Positions 54,701-64,000 of a DNA stretch of 64,000 nt are shown here, piece after piece (position 1 is the first letter of the stretch; each line of letters begins with the position of its first letter). Origin of the DNA: Porites lobata. Taxonomy: Eukaryota > Cnidaria > Anthozoa > Scleractinia > Poritidae. The notes under the pieces were generated by a model. That model saw only the letters and a list, made by a program, of their open reading frames with translations. It made no database searches and was not told the DNA's origin. A program made the position numbers and the translations under genes. The stretch spans positions 3,676,001 to 3,740,000 of the forward strand of contig CALNXK010000031.1 in the NCBI GenBank assembly GCA_942486035.1, given 5' to 3'.

Positions 54701-57700
54701 AAAGAGGTGTGATATGCTGAAACTTACTCACTTGCAACACAACTCTAGCCGCCGTGTTTTGTACATACTGCAATCTTTGTAACTGATACTTAGGTAGGCC
54801 GTATAATAATAGATTACAGTAATCTAGTTTCAATGTGACAAATGCATGAACAGCAACTTCTGCTGATTCTTTAGTGAAATACTTCCTAATTCTAGATAGG
54901 TTCCTGAGATGATAAAATGATGATCTACAGATGCTAGACACATGTGCATGAAAAGACATGTGCTCATCAAAGATAACACCAAGACTCCTAGCCGACTGAG
55001 AGGCAGCCACGCTCTCGTCACCAACACATAAGGACTGAAAGGATGGAGAGGGACGATGCTTTGAGTGGATAAGCATGACCTCCGTCTTGTCGTGGTTTAG
55101 CTTCAATTCGTTGAGATCCATCCAGCGACATATTGCAGAAACGCAGTTCTCGACCCTCGATTTAGCAGCGTCCACATCCACCGATTTGAATGCAAAGTAT
55201 AACTGAGTATCGTCGGCGAATAGATGATAATCTAAGCCATAAGATCTTATCACTTTAGCAAGTGGCACAGTATACAGAAGGTAGAGAACAGGTCCAAGAA
55301 CTGAACCTTGGGGAACACCCAAATGGTGAGTAGATAACAGAGAAAGAAACAGAGAATGCTTGTAGTCAGGATGATGCAGTCATTTCATGAGCTATTCAGT
55401 GCTCCAGTTAATTCTTTCAAGCGAGGGGTCATGAAGACAATCTGAGGGGTCACCCAGACCCATGCTTATGTTTATTTTCATAATATTTAACTTAACATTA
55501 TTTTATATCTTATTTGTGTCGGGTCAGGAAGCCTTCTTAGTCGGGGCATTGACCTGAGACCCATCTCTTATCTGGAATACTGGCTATTGAAGGCCCTCAA
55601 ATGGCACTTGATTGCTCACTCACTTGACTCCCATTAATTTATTCATTAAACTTGCATGAAACATTTCACTCCTACCTCCCCTACTAAGTATTGCTTTTGT
55701 TCCAAGTGCTTCATGTACATATGTTTGAAGTACTAGAAAGGCTTACATATTTTGCCTGATAAAATGGAGTTGATGCGACCGATTGAGTGTAAAAGAACCA
55801 TTGCGTTACAATCGCAGCATGAAGATGGGAGTTAGTTCAGAGAAAAGCTAATTGGCCAAAGAACCCTAAGTGCCTTCTCTCCCAAAATGTGACAACAAAT
55901 TTCTCTCTGATGTTATTGCAATTCTCTCCCTTCATGTGAAAAGTCACTCTTTGGATTTATTAATGGAAGTGTTTATATTATTTTGCAGATCTCTCAGTCA
56001 AATAGAAACATATTCACCTGGATAGTAAGAAGACCTTTGAATGCCATATCAGACAGAAAGAAAATTAAAACTTTATTTGCTTTGCAAGTTTTAAGAACAG
56101 AAAATTACTGCTATATAACAGCATTTTAAAAATGCCAAAAGTTGTCCCTGTCACATTTCATAAGTGCAGAATAATTTTTTGCAATTTCCGGTTAGATCAA
56201 ACTGGTCACGTTATTGGCTAACTTGCCTATTTTTGTTCGCTAGTAGAAGTTACTATACAGCCCCGACTAACAAATTGTCATGTACACAGGCGAACCAATG
56301 CACCCCCATTGTGGGGGTCTTGTTGACTATTGAACTGACTTTTCAACACTGATCCAATTCATCCACGAGCTGGCTCACAGGAGCCTTCGATCTATTTCTG
56401 TTAAGAATTTTATTGTTAGTTCATTAATAATAACTTGACAGTGAACAACAAATGAAAAAGTTGTCAACGTTTTTCTTCGGTAGTCATGACAACTACCAAA
56501 CTGCAAAACCTTTGCACAACCGCGTTGCATTTGTACTTCTAGAAAGTTATTAGAGGGCAGTGAAAAAGCTGGTTTGTCCCAATTAACTTATGAAATAACT
56601 AGATCATTGGGATACCACAAACAAAAATGGAAATTTTATCTGTGGTTTTGCAGATTGCTGCTGTGTCCTGATCTCCAAAGTGATTTATTATAACAGGACT
56701 GACATTCCCAACATATTTCAAGCAATCACAGTTTCCTTTATGTACATGTAACTGTAAAATAAAATATACCTTCAAAATATCTGTAAAAAGGTGGACTCCA
56801 CTTCCAAACGCTGCAGCTAACATTGATAAAGACAAGCAGGCATACACATTCCTAAGATGACTTCGTGTTGATTGATCACTGCAAATAGGAAACCTCATCA
56901 TCAATAATAGATTATCTCAAACCAGTGGTTTCAAGATGCAGAGCTGCGCCCACGCAGACATCATGTCTTATTTTTTACAATTTACACACATTGCAGCCCT
57001 AAGAGTTTCATCAGCTACTAAGAGCAGACTGAATCTTTAAATAATAAGAATTCTCCCTTTTTCCAAAACTTCAAAGATGGTCTTTCTGTGGGGTGACTAA
57101 ATGCTAACAAAAGAGAAAATGCAGAACTGTGTGGGTACAGTTTCAATTCTTATTTGTAAGCAATTAGGTTCACTCATGAAATGACAGTGGTGTACTATCT
57201 AACATTGTAAACAAGTACTTTTTAGGAACTTTATATATCCCAGTACATGAAAGTCAACTTCCCACCATTTTTACCTTGCTCTTTACTTTTCTTTACAGCT
57301 TTCATTAACAGCTAACTACATTTATTTTACTACCTTTTGGAACGGTACACTTGTATTCTAAATAACTACACGGTTAGCAAAGGTTTATTTCTTCTCTTCC
57401 CGCAGCGTTCCTGTTTCGACTTTGTTTTGAGCAGTTCTCAAGTTACTATAAGCGAAACAAACCCTAACAGAAGTAGATTTAATTTATTTCACGTTTAAGC
57501 TTCCAATATCATCTCACGAGATCAGACAGTGATAGCTCGTAAGATCTTGAACATACATTATATCCTAAAATATTCAAAATCATATCGTTTCCTGAAGCAA
57601 CAACTACAGTAAATTAAATTTTAATTTTTAAAGCCTAAATTTCAAAACGAAAGCGGAATGACATATTTCGCCACCTGCCCCTACAGCTCCAATGTGTCGG

Positions 57701-57916
57701 GTTTATCACCGACATTTTGTGTAACAAAGCCTGCTAGTATCTCAACTGCTTTAAAACTGCGAATAACATTCGAACTTATACAAGTCTTGTTGACGAAATA
57801 AAGTTAATTTGAAACACTTGCTCAGACATTGTAAGCTTACGTTATAACACTCACAGTTTCGAGAAGTCTTTCAACGCTGAGACAGAAATAGGTCTACTTC
57901 CAAATAAATTTTCCAT
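48716..57916 (-). CDS. TMBIM6: Bax inhibitor-1 (TMBIM6), nine recognised exons
   Basis: Multi-pass endoplasmic-reticulum membrane protein that limits ER calcium and cell-death signalling (established for the family). Exons on the minus strand: 57916-57855, 56878-56770, 53639-53549, 52266-52237, 51169-51121, 50611-50514, 50431-50352, 49942-49842, 48788-48716. All have GT-AG sites and the phases agree throughout, giving 231 codons. The product runs MENLFGSRPISVSALKDF, NVYACLSLSMLAAAFGSGVH, GGFLSAIASIGLLIALAMTP, GFLMGFAFCTG, LGLGPLMDLVIQIDP, SIIPTAFFATTLIFVCFTLS, YLGGTLMSGLSILFCLSLVN, LYGGLLLFCGFVLYDTQLIV, DFVWHSVDLFLDFIQIFRRI. These are the six to seven apolar segments of the family. The aspartates in FVLYDTQ and DLFLDF match the conserved acidic pair that senses pH in BI-1/YetJ proteins. 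The introns hold a LINE and several MITEs. Only the last codons (see 47210-47230) are uncertain. Confidence 0.95.
49369..49445. mobile_element. Perfect 29-bp-arm hairpin element in a TMBIM6 intron
   Basis: AACCTTGTTCCCAGGGTTCT... and ...AGAACCCTGGGAACAAGGTT are exact complements over 29 bp. The 19-bp loop is itself nearly palindromic (CCCTA..TAGGG). It is a very young or structurally maintained foldback. It lies in the intron between exons 8 and 9. Confidence 0.85.
52087..52227. mobile_element. MITE copy 2 of the family at 46240-46392
   Basis: AGTTCAAACATTGGACAGCG at the left and ATCCAGCTTTTGAACAACTG at the right correspond to the other copy, with more mismatches. It ends only about 10 bp from the donor of TMBIM6 exon 4. 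Confidence 0.75.
52505..53269. mobile_element. 765-bp TIR element with internal tandem repeats
   Basis: TCAGGGCTTCTGATATTTC and its exact complement form the ends. TAAG flanks both sides (52501-52504 and 53270-53273), a likely target duplication. Inside the left half a unit of about 65 bp with CAGGGGCAAATTCGCGGAAA, AATCGGCCGATTTCGCAGGA and AAAAAGTCAAAATTCGC recurs three to four times. It has no transposase frame and lies between TMBIM6 exons 3 and 4. Confidence 0.85.
54119..55322 (-). pseudogene. 5'-truncated CR1/L2-type LINE, frameshifted
   Basis: ORF2 is entered at motif B of the reverse transcriptase (GVPQGSVLGPVLYLLYT). It then has the catalytic YHLFADDTQLYF, ELKLNHDKTEVMLIHSK, SLGVIFDEHMSFHAHV, RKYFTKESAEVAVHAFVTL, NTAARVVLQVSKFQHITPLL and ALHWLPIQYRIIFKILLVVY. 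After SYLAQKLH a frameshift near 54560-54590 puts the C-terminus (DRAFTVHAPREWNLIPYEIR, SFKRSLKTYLFTKF) in another frame. The 3' end is AGCGCTATAGAAATAAAGTT followed by (TTA)n at 54144-54119, a microsatellite tail of the CR1/L2 kind. The copy sits in the intron between TMBIM6 exons 2 and 3, in the same orientation as the gene. Confidence 0.9.
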
Positions 57917-58659
57917 CCTGGAGTATTCACAATAACGTTTCTTCCTCTTGTTTAGTTTGTACTATGATACCTTCTAGGCAAAACGCCTTTGAATACAAGA
58001 AAACTGTTTGTTTTATGCTGATGCAAGCTCAAGGCGGAAACAAAACAAAATGTCCACCCGCCTTGTCGACGTGCAAAGATACCATTGGCTTCGTAAACTG
58101 CTTCGTAAGCAATCGGCGAAACCGAAGTTACCCGATAGCTCGGCCGCGCCCAAGATTTTTACGAAAAAGGCCTAGGAACGAGGTGTTCAGTCGAGTCACA
58201 GGCAACCCAAGCACACTTGTAGCCTGCGTAGCTGGCTGAATTGTTTTTTCGCGTGTGAGAGGTTTGGCGGTGGGGTCGAGAGGGCCGCGGCACCCGGTTT
58301 TTTCTGAAATTGTGCTAAAATTGTAAAGAATTGTCATGAAAATATCTATTCTACGATTCTATAGAATTTAATTTTTGGACACAGTCGCTCTCAGAGTTCT
58401 TTAACCAGTAATTAAATAGTTCCTAAGGCAAGTCTCCCAGTTCCCTTTCTCTGAATTTTCTGGATCCGCTCCTGGTCAAGGCTTGGTAGAGGCAGGAGCC
58501 CATAACCCTGGTAGAGGTCAACTGGAAAAAAGTAGGAGAAAAACACCTACCTTTTGACTTTGTTACCAAGCGGCTTTGATAAATCGTTTTTTTTTTTAAC
58601 AAAGTTCAGTTCGTGAGCTGCCGTTTCTTCGTACATCTCTAATGTTGTGTTTCACTTCA
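57917..58659. promoter_or_regulatory. Upstream region of TMBIM6
   Basis: The 5' untranslated region and promoter should lie here. I see no TATA box or clear initiator. CG dinucleotides rise at 58110-58300, partly because of a repeat fragment (GTAGCCTGCGTAGCTGGC near 58218). The plus-strand frame at 57964-58239 has no support. Confidence 0.4.
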
Positions 58660-59520
58660 GACAAGCATTATTGGGGGTTTAATGTTGAAGAACGTTGTTC
58701 CTGTAAGGAGGGTTTTACCACTGAGAAATGTGTTATTTATGTGACGACTGTTGTCCCTGTTACGCGCGTTGTCTATGAAAAATATTTTTTCTTAGCAGGA
58801 GTGTTGTCCCTATAAAGAATGTTAGGAGTGGCTGAGTGTTCTCCCTATGACCAGATCTCCAAGTGCCAAAAGAAAGGAGATTTCTCAGCTTCTGACAGAG
58901 TGAGATCTAGGCATGAGGTTAGTGTTGTCCCTATGCCGAGTGTATTTAGTGCTTTGACGAGTGGTGCTCTTGTTAAAGGAGCTGTATCACGGCGAAATTC
59001 AGCCAAATTAGGAAATTACAAAATAATCGTTAAATTAAGAGAAACCTAAAAATAACCGCTTAAAACTTTAAAGGAAGGTTAAAATAACATAACAGAAACA
59101 GCAGATGCCACGGATGGGCAAAACTGAAGAAGATTGAAACGGATTGAAATTATGATTTTTGAAAACTGTTCAGCCTAACAGTTTTTCAAAGTTGATCCCT
59201 GCTACTTGCAACTTCAAAAATAATGCTCAGGAGACATATTTGTTTGTCTCGGATCTCTGATTTTGTCATTCACATGTAATTTCTTTGCTTACTTTAGTTC
59301 CATAACGATTAAGGGCGAGTATTTGGCAAAATTAAACAAAATGAGCTGGACTGCCGTGACACAGCCCCTTTAAGAGTATTGTCGTTGTGACGAGTGTTGG
59401 CTCTGTGAAGGGTGCTTTTTCTTGTAAGGGGCTTTGTTCCTTTAACGAGTGTTATGCCTACTACAATTGTTGACTGTGTTGTCTGGTCGACTACGTCTTG
59501 TAGGAAAGCGCTTTTACTCT
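58660..59520. repeat. Diverged GTGTTGTCCCTRT tandem repeat, split by a MITE
   Basis: Variants such as ACGTTGTTCCTGTAAGGAGG, CTGTTGTCCCTGTTACGCGC, GTGTTGTCCCTATAAAGAAT, GTGTTCTCCCTATGACCAG, GTGTTGTCCCTATGCCGAG, ATTGTCGTTGTGACGAGTG and GTGTTGGCTCTGTGAAGGGT recur every 30-60 bp on both sides of the element at 58973-59373. Confidence 0.65.
58973..59373. mobile_element. 401-bp MITE, TTAA ends, copy B
   Basis: It is the inverted counterpart of 10769-11167, complete from TTAAAGGAGCTGTATCACGG to CCGTGACACAGCCCCTTTAA. It includes CAGGAGACATATTTGTTTGT and GAAAACTGTTCAGCCTAACA. It inserted into the tandem repeat, whose units continue on both sides. Confidence 0.85.
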
Positions 59521-59627
59521 TAGGCTGACCACCAGTTACATAAAGCTGAACGTAAACAGCAAGAGGTAGGCCTTTATAGTTCTTGCTTCATATTCGTTAG
59601 GTATTTCATAGGACCAGCAAAACTTAC

Positions 59628-59812
59628 TCTGGGCATGACTACCTGACAAAGGCACAGAACCCACAAATCTTCCTTTAGCCGTACCATATTTCCAGATGGC
59701 GGGTATGGGAGGGTAGTATTCATAGGATGGGTGTAACTGGAACAGTTTACATCCGAAGCAGCTTATTATCGCGCGCTTTGCCAAACGTCTCCGACAAAGT
59801 TCTGTCTCACGG
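59628..59812 (-). CDS. Candidate exon of an unrecognised gene
   Basis: An open frame on the minus strand reads DFCCRETELCRRRLAK, ISCFGCKLFQLHPSYEYY and FVGSVPLSGSHAQ. It ends at a good donor-like GTAAGT after CCCAGA. The composition looks protein-like (Cys, Tyr and Trp spread, no low complexity). I find no neighbouring exon, no clear acceptor and no known motif, so this is speculative. Confidence 0.25.
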
Positions 59813-60289
59813 CAGCAAAAGTCAGCGACACTTCCCCATATTGTATCCCCTCATGAGCTTGAATTATGAGTTTCTTACTAAATACTTCTTCGTCAGTTAG
59901 AAGTTTCTAACTATACATGTAAACGTTCTCTTCAGGAAGGTAGATTGAGTAGTCACCATGTATTCGTCCTTTACATTCGAGTATAGCCCTTGTTCGTTCG
60001 TCGGAGGCTAATTGAGCTCCCCTTTGTCCTATACAATACAATACTTAAACAAAACGACATATCTCTCGAAAGGGGAATCTAGAAGTCATCCCTATATAAA
60101 AGATTTCCCACAATAAAAGAGAAAAAATCTAAAAGCTAGAATCTAGAAACATTATTTACAGAGAAAAAATCTAACAACCTGAAAACTAGAATCTAAAACA
60201 ATTGAATTTATTAACAATCACAATTAATATTCATATAAATCCTCATACTGTTGGGAAGTTAAGGCCACGATCCTGCGTGTACAACGTCT
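59813..60289. other. No gene recognised
   Basis: A diverged duplicate of AGAGAAAAAATCTAAAAGCTAGAATCTAGAA and its neighbour occurs near 60118-60190. Nothing else was seen. Confidence 0.4.
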
Positions 60290-60650
60290 AAAAGCAAGTT
60301 ATTCCATATAACGATTCGTACTAAGAAAGATCAGAGTATTTGTAGCAATTCAGAGTGGCAACTTTTACATGGAGTTTATGATCGTGATTGGCTCTATTTC
60401 GATAACACTTGGTGAGCTCGAAAAAAAATCTGCACTAAACTAGAGATAAGAACTCTCTACGCTTCTCCAAAGTTTGCCAATTCAGTAAGCGACAATGGGC
60501 TCCATAGCTCATTTCTCCGCGCTTTTGTTTTAAGGCTAATTGAGATGGTCTCCTTTGGATTTTTTCCAAGGATTTGGTGTCTTTTACTTGTTGGGACGGG
60601 CTCCAGACGGCGGCGGCGTATTCAAGAATGGGTCGGGTAACCAATGACTT
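60290..60650 (-). pseudogene. LINE ORF2 C-terminal remnant
   Basis: The minus strand reads VTRPILEYAAAVWSPSQQV, SLEKIQRRPSQLALKQKRG and CRLLNWQTLEKRREFLSLVQ, then NHDHKLHVKVATLNCYKYS with frame damage. The order RPxLEYAxxVWSP, LEKIQRR, LxWxxLxxRR is characteristic of the thumb and C-terminal region of jockey/CR1-like retrotransposon proteins. The upstream polymerase is not seen. Confidence 0.8.
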
Positions 60651-61080
60651 GTAGACTGAGGCAACAAAAACGCAACGAACCCTTCCAATCTAGAATTCTC
60701 GTCAGTTGTGAGAGTGGCAACCATTCCCATTGGTCCAGTGTAGAGCCACTGGGTAACCTTACAAGGCGTCCATTTCTCTGTGCAATAGATTCAACGACAG
60801 GTCGACCAGCTACCAAATCTAGTAGGGGGATTGTTTGGCCCTTGTAAGCATGCCTTGAATTTGAGCCTGATTCTTGAAATACAACTGCGTACGCGGCATT
60901 CGACAATCCTTTTTGGGTTGCGTTTCCGCTGGAATGTGCTCTTGTACTTGGCTCTTGAACCCGACTTCGTGGCATAGACAAACGCAGATTCCCTTTCATA
61001 GCCTTGTTCCATTATATTCCTTCCAATAACTACGAATGTCAGCAGGTTGGTCCTAATCCGATGAGAACCTCTTGACACAA
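60651..61080 (-). other. Overlapping open frames, possible retroelement debris
   Basis: Two minus-strand frames (60622-60999 and 60791-61078) look partly protein-like (GLSNAAYAVVFQESGSNSRH, VYATKSGSRAKYKSTF) and abut the LINE remnant. AAYAVVFQESG is reminiscent of the RNase H start in LTR retroelements, but the following motifs are absent. I leave it unassigned. Confidence 0.3.
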
Positions 61081-61828
61081 TCTTGCTGGTACGATTGCCG
61101 ATCAGGGTTGATCAGAGAAGCCAGCCCAAGGCAGTCAGAGCGAGATCTATTCCGAACAAAATAGTTGGAACCCCCATTCGAATATTCCCCTTCCCCCGCC
61201 CTTCACATAGCTGAAAATTCCTCAAACTTTCCCAAACTGCGCTTTTTAACAACACTGAAAAGGGGTTAGGGGTCTGCACTGTGCATGTCCAAAAAATCTC
61301 ACTGAAATCTTGAGTGTTGCTAGTTTTTTCGGCCGGTGTTGTAGGTCTAGCTAAGACCGGGAGTTAAGATCCTTCGCTTTGTCACTTTCAAACAGTCGTC
61401 TGAAGAAAGGTTACTACAATAGAGTCATTTTCCTTGTTCCACAGCTCAGGCCCAAGCGGCTCCCCCCTTTCTCCCTTTTTGTTCAATGGTTACTCCGCGC
61501 AACCAAGTTTGTTTGAACTCCTCGATGTTGGGAGCTTCACTCCCCAGTACGTTTTGAGAGCCACCTGTGCTGTTCAAAGTTCTCTTCCTACGCCTCGAGT
61601 GACAAGTCCGACTGCAACCCAAAGCTATTTCATGGTCCACCTGCTACCAGTATTTTATCCTAGTCTCTCTGTTGACAGATCAGACATATGGCCTAGTTGC
61701 AATTGTACACTGCTTACACGTCACCCTCGAAATCAATACCACTCAAAATTCCGTCAATAAATTGCGACAAAGAAAGTCGAGAGTCTAGAAGCAGTGAAAA
61801 AAAAAAAATTAAAATAATTCTATCTATG
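61081..61828. other. No gene recognised
   Basis: The plus-strand frame at 61434-61760 and its opposite at 61446-61640 overlap without motifs. A poly-A run lies at about 61798-61808. This is the 3' flank of the minus-strand gene that follows. Confidence 0.4.
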
Positions 61829-62590
61829 CTATGGTGGTAGGGCATTTCTTTCATCTTCTGGCAGGGCCATCCTTAATTCGTGGTATGCTTCGTCCGAAAC
61901 CAAGCCACAATCCTTTGCAACAAGCACCCGTTGGGTGATTTCGTCGGATGAACTGGCTGCTGCTTCATCATCAACAATCTCGGCATCTCCAAGGGGAATT
62001 ATTACTTCTTCTCCTTCAACACTAAACTTAATCTGAAAAAGGCAGTCATCTTATACTAAGACTGTGTATTGGTATTCTCTTGAAACTGTTTTCAGCTAAG
62101 CTTGTTTGTTACTTTGTAAATGCTTTTAGAAATTTTTTAGTGTACTTAAAAACAGAAGCAATGAATTTACGTCTCTTCAAAGTTGTCTCATAAGAGAAGG
62201 AGAACTTACCTCGAGGGGCACAAACTCTTCTAGTCCCTTAACTGATTCGAGGACAAGTTGTCTCAATCTTCTTTTCTTTTTGTTTCTGCCAGACCTTCCC
62301 AACTGCCAGAAGTCTTTCTTCGTACTGTAAAAGGGTGCCATTTTCTGTTGTAGATGACTTATCTGTGCGTTGGCTTGTTGAAGCTGGTTATGAGCAGTAT
62401 TGAGCTGAACGAACATGGAGTTGTACTGTGTTTTTAAAAAGTTGTTTTCTGCGCGAAGTCTCCTTACTTCAGCTTCATAAACTTCAATTAATGGCACTTG
62501 GGTTGGCTCTGAATTGGTGCGAGGGTATACTTTAAATCGGGATGAAAAACTGTTTTCGCCAACAGACCTTATCTTAAATTTCGATAGCAT
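61829..62590 (-). CDS. Two-exon coiled-coil protein, 194 residues
   Basis: Exon 1 is 62590-62210 (127 codons, ending CTCGAG before GTAAGT). Exon 2 is 62032-61829 (67 codons plus TAG, after TTTTTCAG). The junction is phase 0. Residues 39-85 are a coiled coil (EVRRLRAENNFLKTQYNSMF, LQQANAQISHLQQKMAPF). Residues 96-115 are strongly basic (RNKKKRRLRQLV), a possible nuclear-localisation or nucleic-acid contact. Exon 2 has IKFSVEGEEVIIPLGDAE followed by an acidic, Ser-rich stretch and LVSDEAYHELRMALPEDERN. I recall SDEAYHEL-type segments from a large multi-copy family of cnidarian and mollusc proteins that are much longer, so this may be a short relative or a truncated copy. No enzyme motif is present. 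Confidence 0.65.
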
Positions 62591-63030
62591 TTTCGTGAAC
62601 TACTCGAAAGCGATCTTTTCATTCCACTTGTAGGAAGATATTATAAACGGTTTATTTCAATGACTCCTTAACAATAAGTTAATTAACAAAGAAATGTAAT
62701 GTTTTGGTGTCTATTATCAGTCACACTTTAGCTCCCTAGCTGTAAATAACTCGAGAAGTGCCTTTGTTACTCTATGAATGGATACGTTTCAGTTCATGGC
62801 TTTGTGGGAGGAGTTACTATTTTCGTCCGATGCGTTACAACAGCCGTTACTTTAAAATATACGACTCCTCACGTTAAGGTGAAACTGCGCGCGCAAAAAC
62901 AGTTTGTTATTATTATTTTTTTTGTCCTATAGTATCCCATTGCCGGTAAGCACGCGAAAAGAAAAATATTGCTAGAAGAGTTATAAAACAATTCCAAAGT
63001 TAAGCCAAGTTTTCATGACGAAAACGCCTT
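62591..63030. promoter_or_regulatory. Upstream region of the coiled-coil gene
   Basis: This should contain the 5' untranslated region and promoter. No specific element could be identified. A T-rich tract (62908-62922) lies about 320 bp upstream of the start codon. Confidence 0.35.
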
Positions 63031-63890
63031 TACGCTGAAGAGGATTAGAACGTGCACGCGCTCGGATAAAACAGGGCACGCTTTACTTCAATAGATGAAT
63101 GGGATGTGAGACTTTTTATTCATCTCTTTGTCAGACAACCGAAGCACGGAATTTAAATGCTTTTTTTATGACGCTGTGAGAAGCAAGGAAGCCATGCGAC
63201 GCGAAATCAGAAGCGACAATGTGCTCTGCACTTTTCGATGAAATACTTTGTAGAGTCTTAAATGAAAGATTTTTATCCCCGGGTAGCCGTGTGCGAATTT
63301 ATTCAAATGAATCGACGAAGCGCGAGTTTTGAATGCTGAGTTTACCACTTTGAACTTAATAACCCACTGAGTGCGTGTATTAGTTATTCAAATAAATTAA
63401 TGAAGCGCGAGATTTGAAAGCTGAATTTAGAGTTGAACAGGATGTGACTTCGTCTCAGAAGTAGGATTAGAACGTGCACGCGCGCGTTTGAAACAAGGCA
63501 CACACAGGGCACCCTTTAGTTCAATAGCTGAATGGGGTGTGAGACTTTTTATTCATTCTCTTTGTCAGACAACTGAAGCAAAGAATTTAAACGCTTTTTT
63601 TGATAACGCTGTGAAAAGCAAGGAAGCCTTGCGAAGCGAAATCAAAAGCGACAGTATGTCCCGCTCTTTTCGATGAAACACTTTGTAGGAGACTGAAATG
63701 AAAATTTTTTTTCTGCGGGTAGCCGGGTGCGAATTTATTCAAATGAATCGACGAAGCGCGAGTTTTGAATGCTAAGTTTACTACGTTGAACTTGACAACA
63801 CTGAGTGCGCCATTAGTTATTCAAGTGAATCAATGAAGCGCGAGATTTGGAAGCTAATTTAAAAACTTGTAAAAAAAATCTTTGAATGCA
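63031..63890. repeat. Tandem duplication with a period of about 424 bp
   Basis: Both units begin near AGGATTAGAACGTGCACGCG (63042 and 63465). Both contain TGAGACTTTTTATTCAT, CTTTGTCAGACAAC, GAAGCAAGGAAGCC and GTGCGAATTTATTCAAATGA. Inside each unit a shorter repeat (ATTCAAATGAATCGACGAAGCGCGAG against ATTCAAATAAATTAATGAAGCGCGAG) occurs twice. The open frames on both strands are translations of the unit. Confidence 0.85.
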
Positions 63891-64000
63891 GTCTGAACAA
63901 TATTCGCAAAGGGCCTTAAACAACCTTTGCAATTGTGTAACCGAACCGATAGGGTGACGACAGTATTTTTGTCCCTCTCCCTCTAAGTAAGTTTCGCTTT
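63891..64000. other. Window end, nothing recognised
   Basis: Short flank after the tandem duplication, without features. Confidence 0.4.

Noticed and set aside
54119..55322. An active LINE
   Set aside because: It is truncated at the start, lacking most of the polymerase and the endonuclease, and has a frameshift before the C-terminus.

Overview
The window looks like ordinary nuclear DNA of an anthozoan cnidarian, most likely a stony coral. It is AT-rich, has short GT-AG exons separated by long introns, and is dense with short inverted-repeat (MITE-like) elements, tRNA-derived SINEs and decayed CR1/L2-type LINE ends. There is no bacterial operon structure, rRNA operon or CRISPR array. The coral assignment rests on repeat style and gene content and was not tested by a database search.

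Layout. At 2.6-8.8 kb a two-exon start of an unrecognised gene (minus strand) lies in a large head-to-head inverted duplication. The mirrored copy of its promoter and first exon points rightwards and has been hit by three small elements. From 11.5 to 12.5 kb there is a broken YqaJ-type nuclease gene, and at 17.1 kb a broken helicase-like fragment. From 24.9 to 33.6 kb the minus strand carries a series of in-phase exons that each encode one KH RNA-binding domain. At 40 kb there is a 331-residue, all-helical open frame of unknown function. At 42.1-42.8 kb a long open frame sits in a GC-richer island. From 48.7 to 57.9 kb (possibly reaching 47.2 kb) the minus strand encodes a complete Bax inhibitor-1 gene (TMBIM6), whose nine or ten exons can be joined base by base into a 231- to 237-residue protein. 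At 61.8-62.6 kb there is a two-exon coiled-coil gene. The rest is repeats and sequence in which I see no gene.

The genes do not form a functional unit. TMBIM6 is the only one whose role is well established (an endoplasmic-reticulum multi-pass membrane protein that restrains ER calcium leak and cell death). The KH gene is probably RNA-binding, but two of its three KH modules have lost the GxxG loop. The most informative structure is the inverted duplication, because the undamaged arm shows the empty sites of the elements inserted in the other arm and so gives their target sites.
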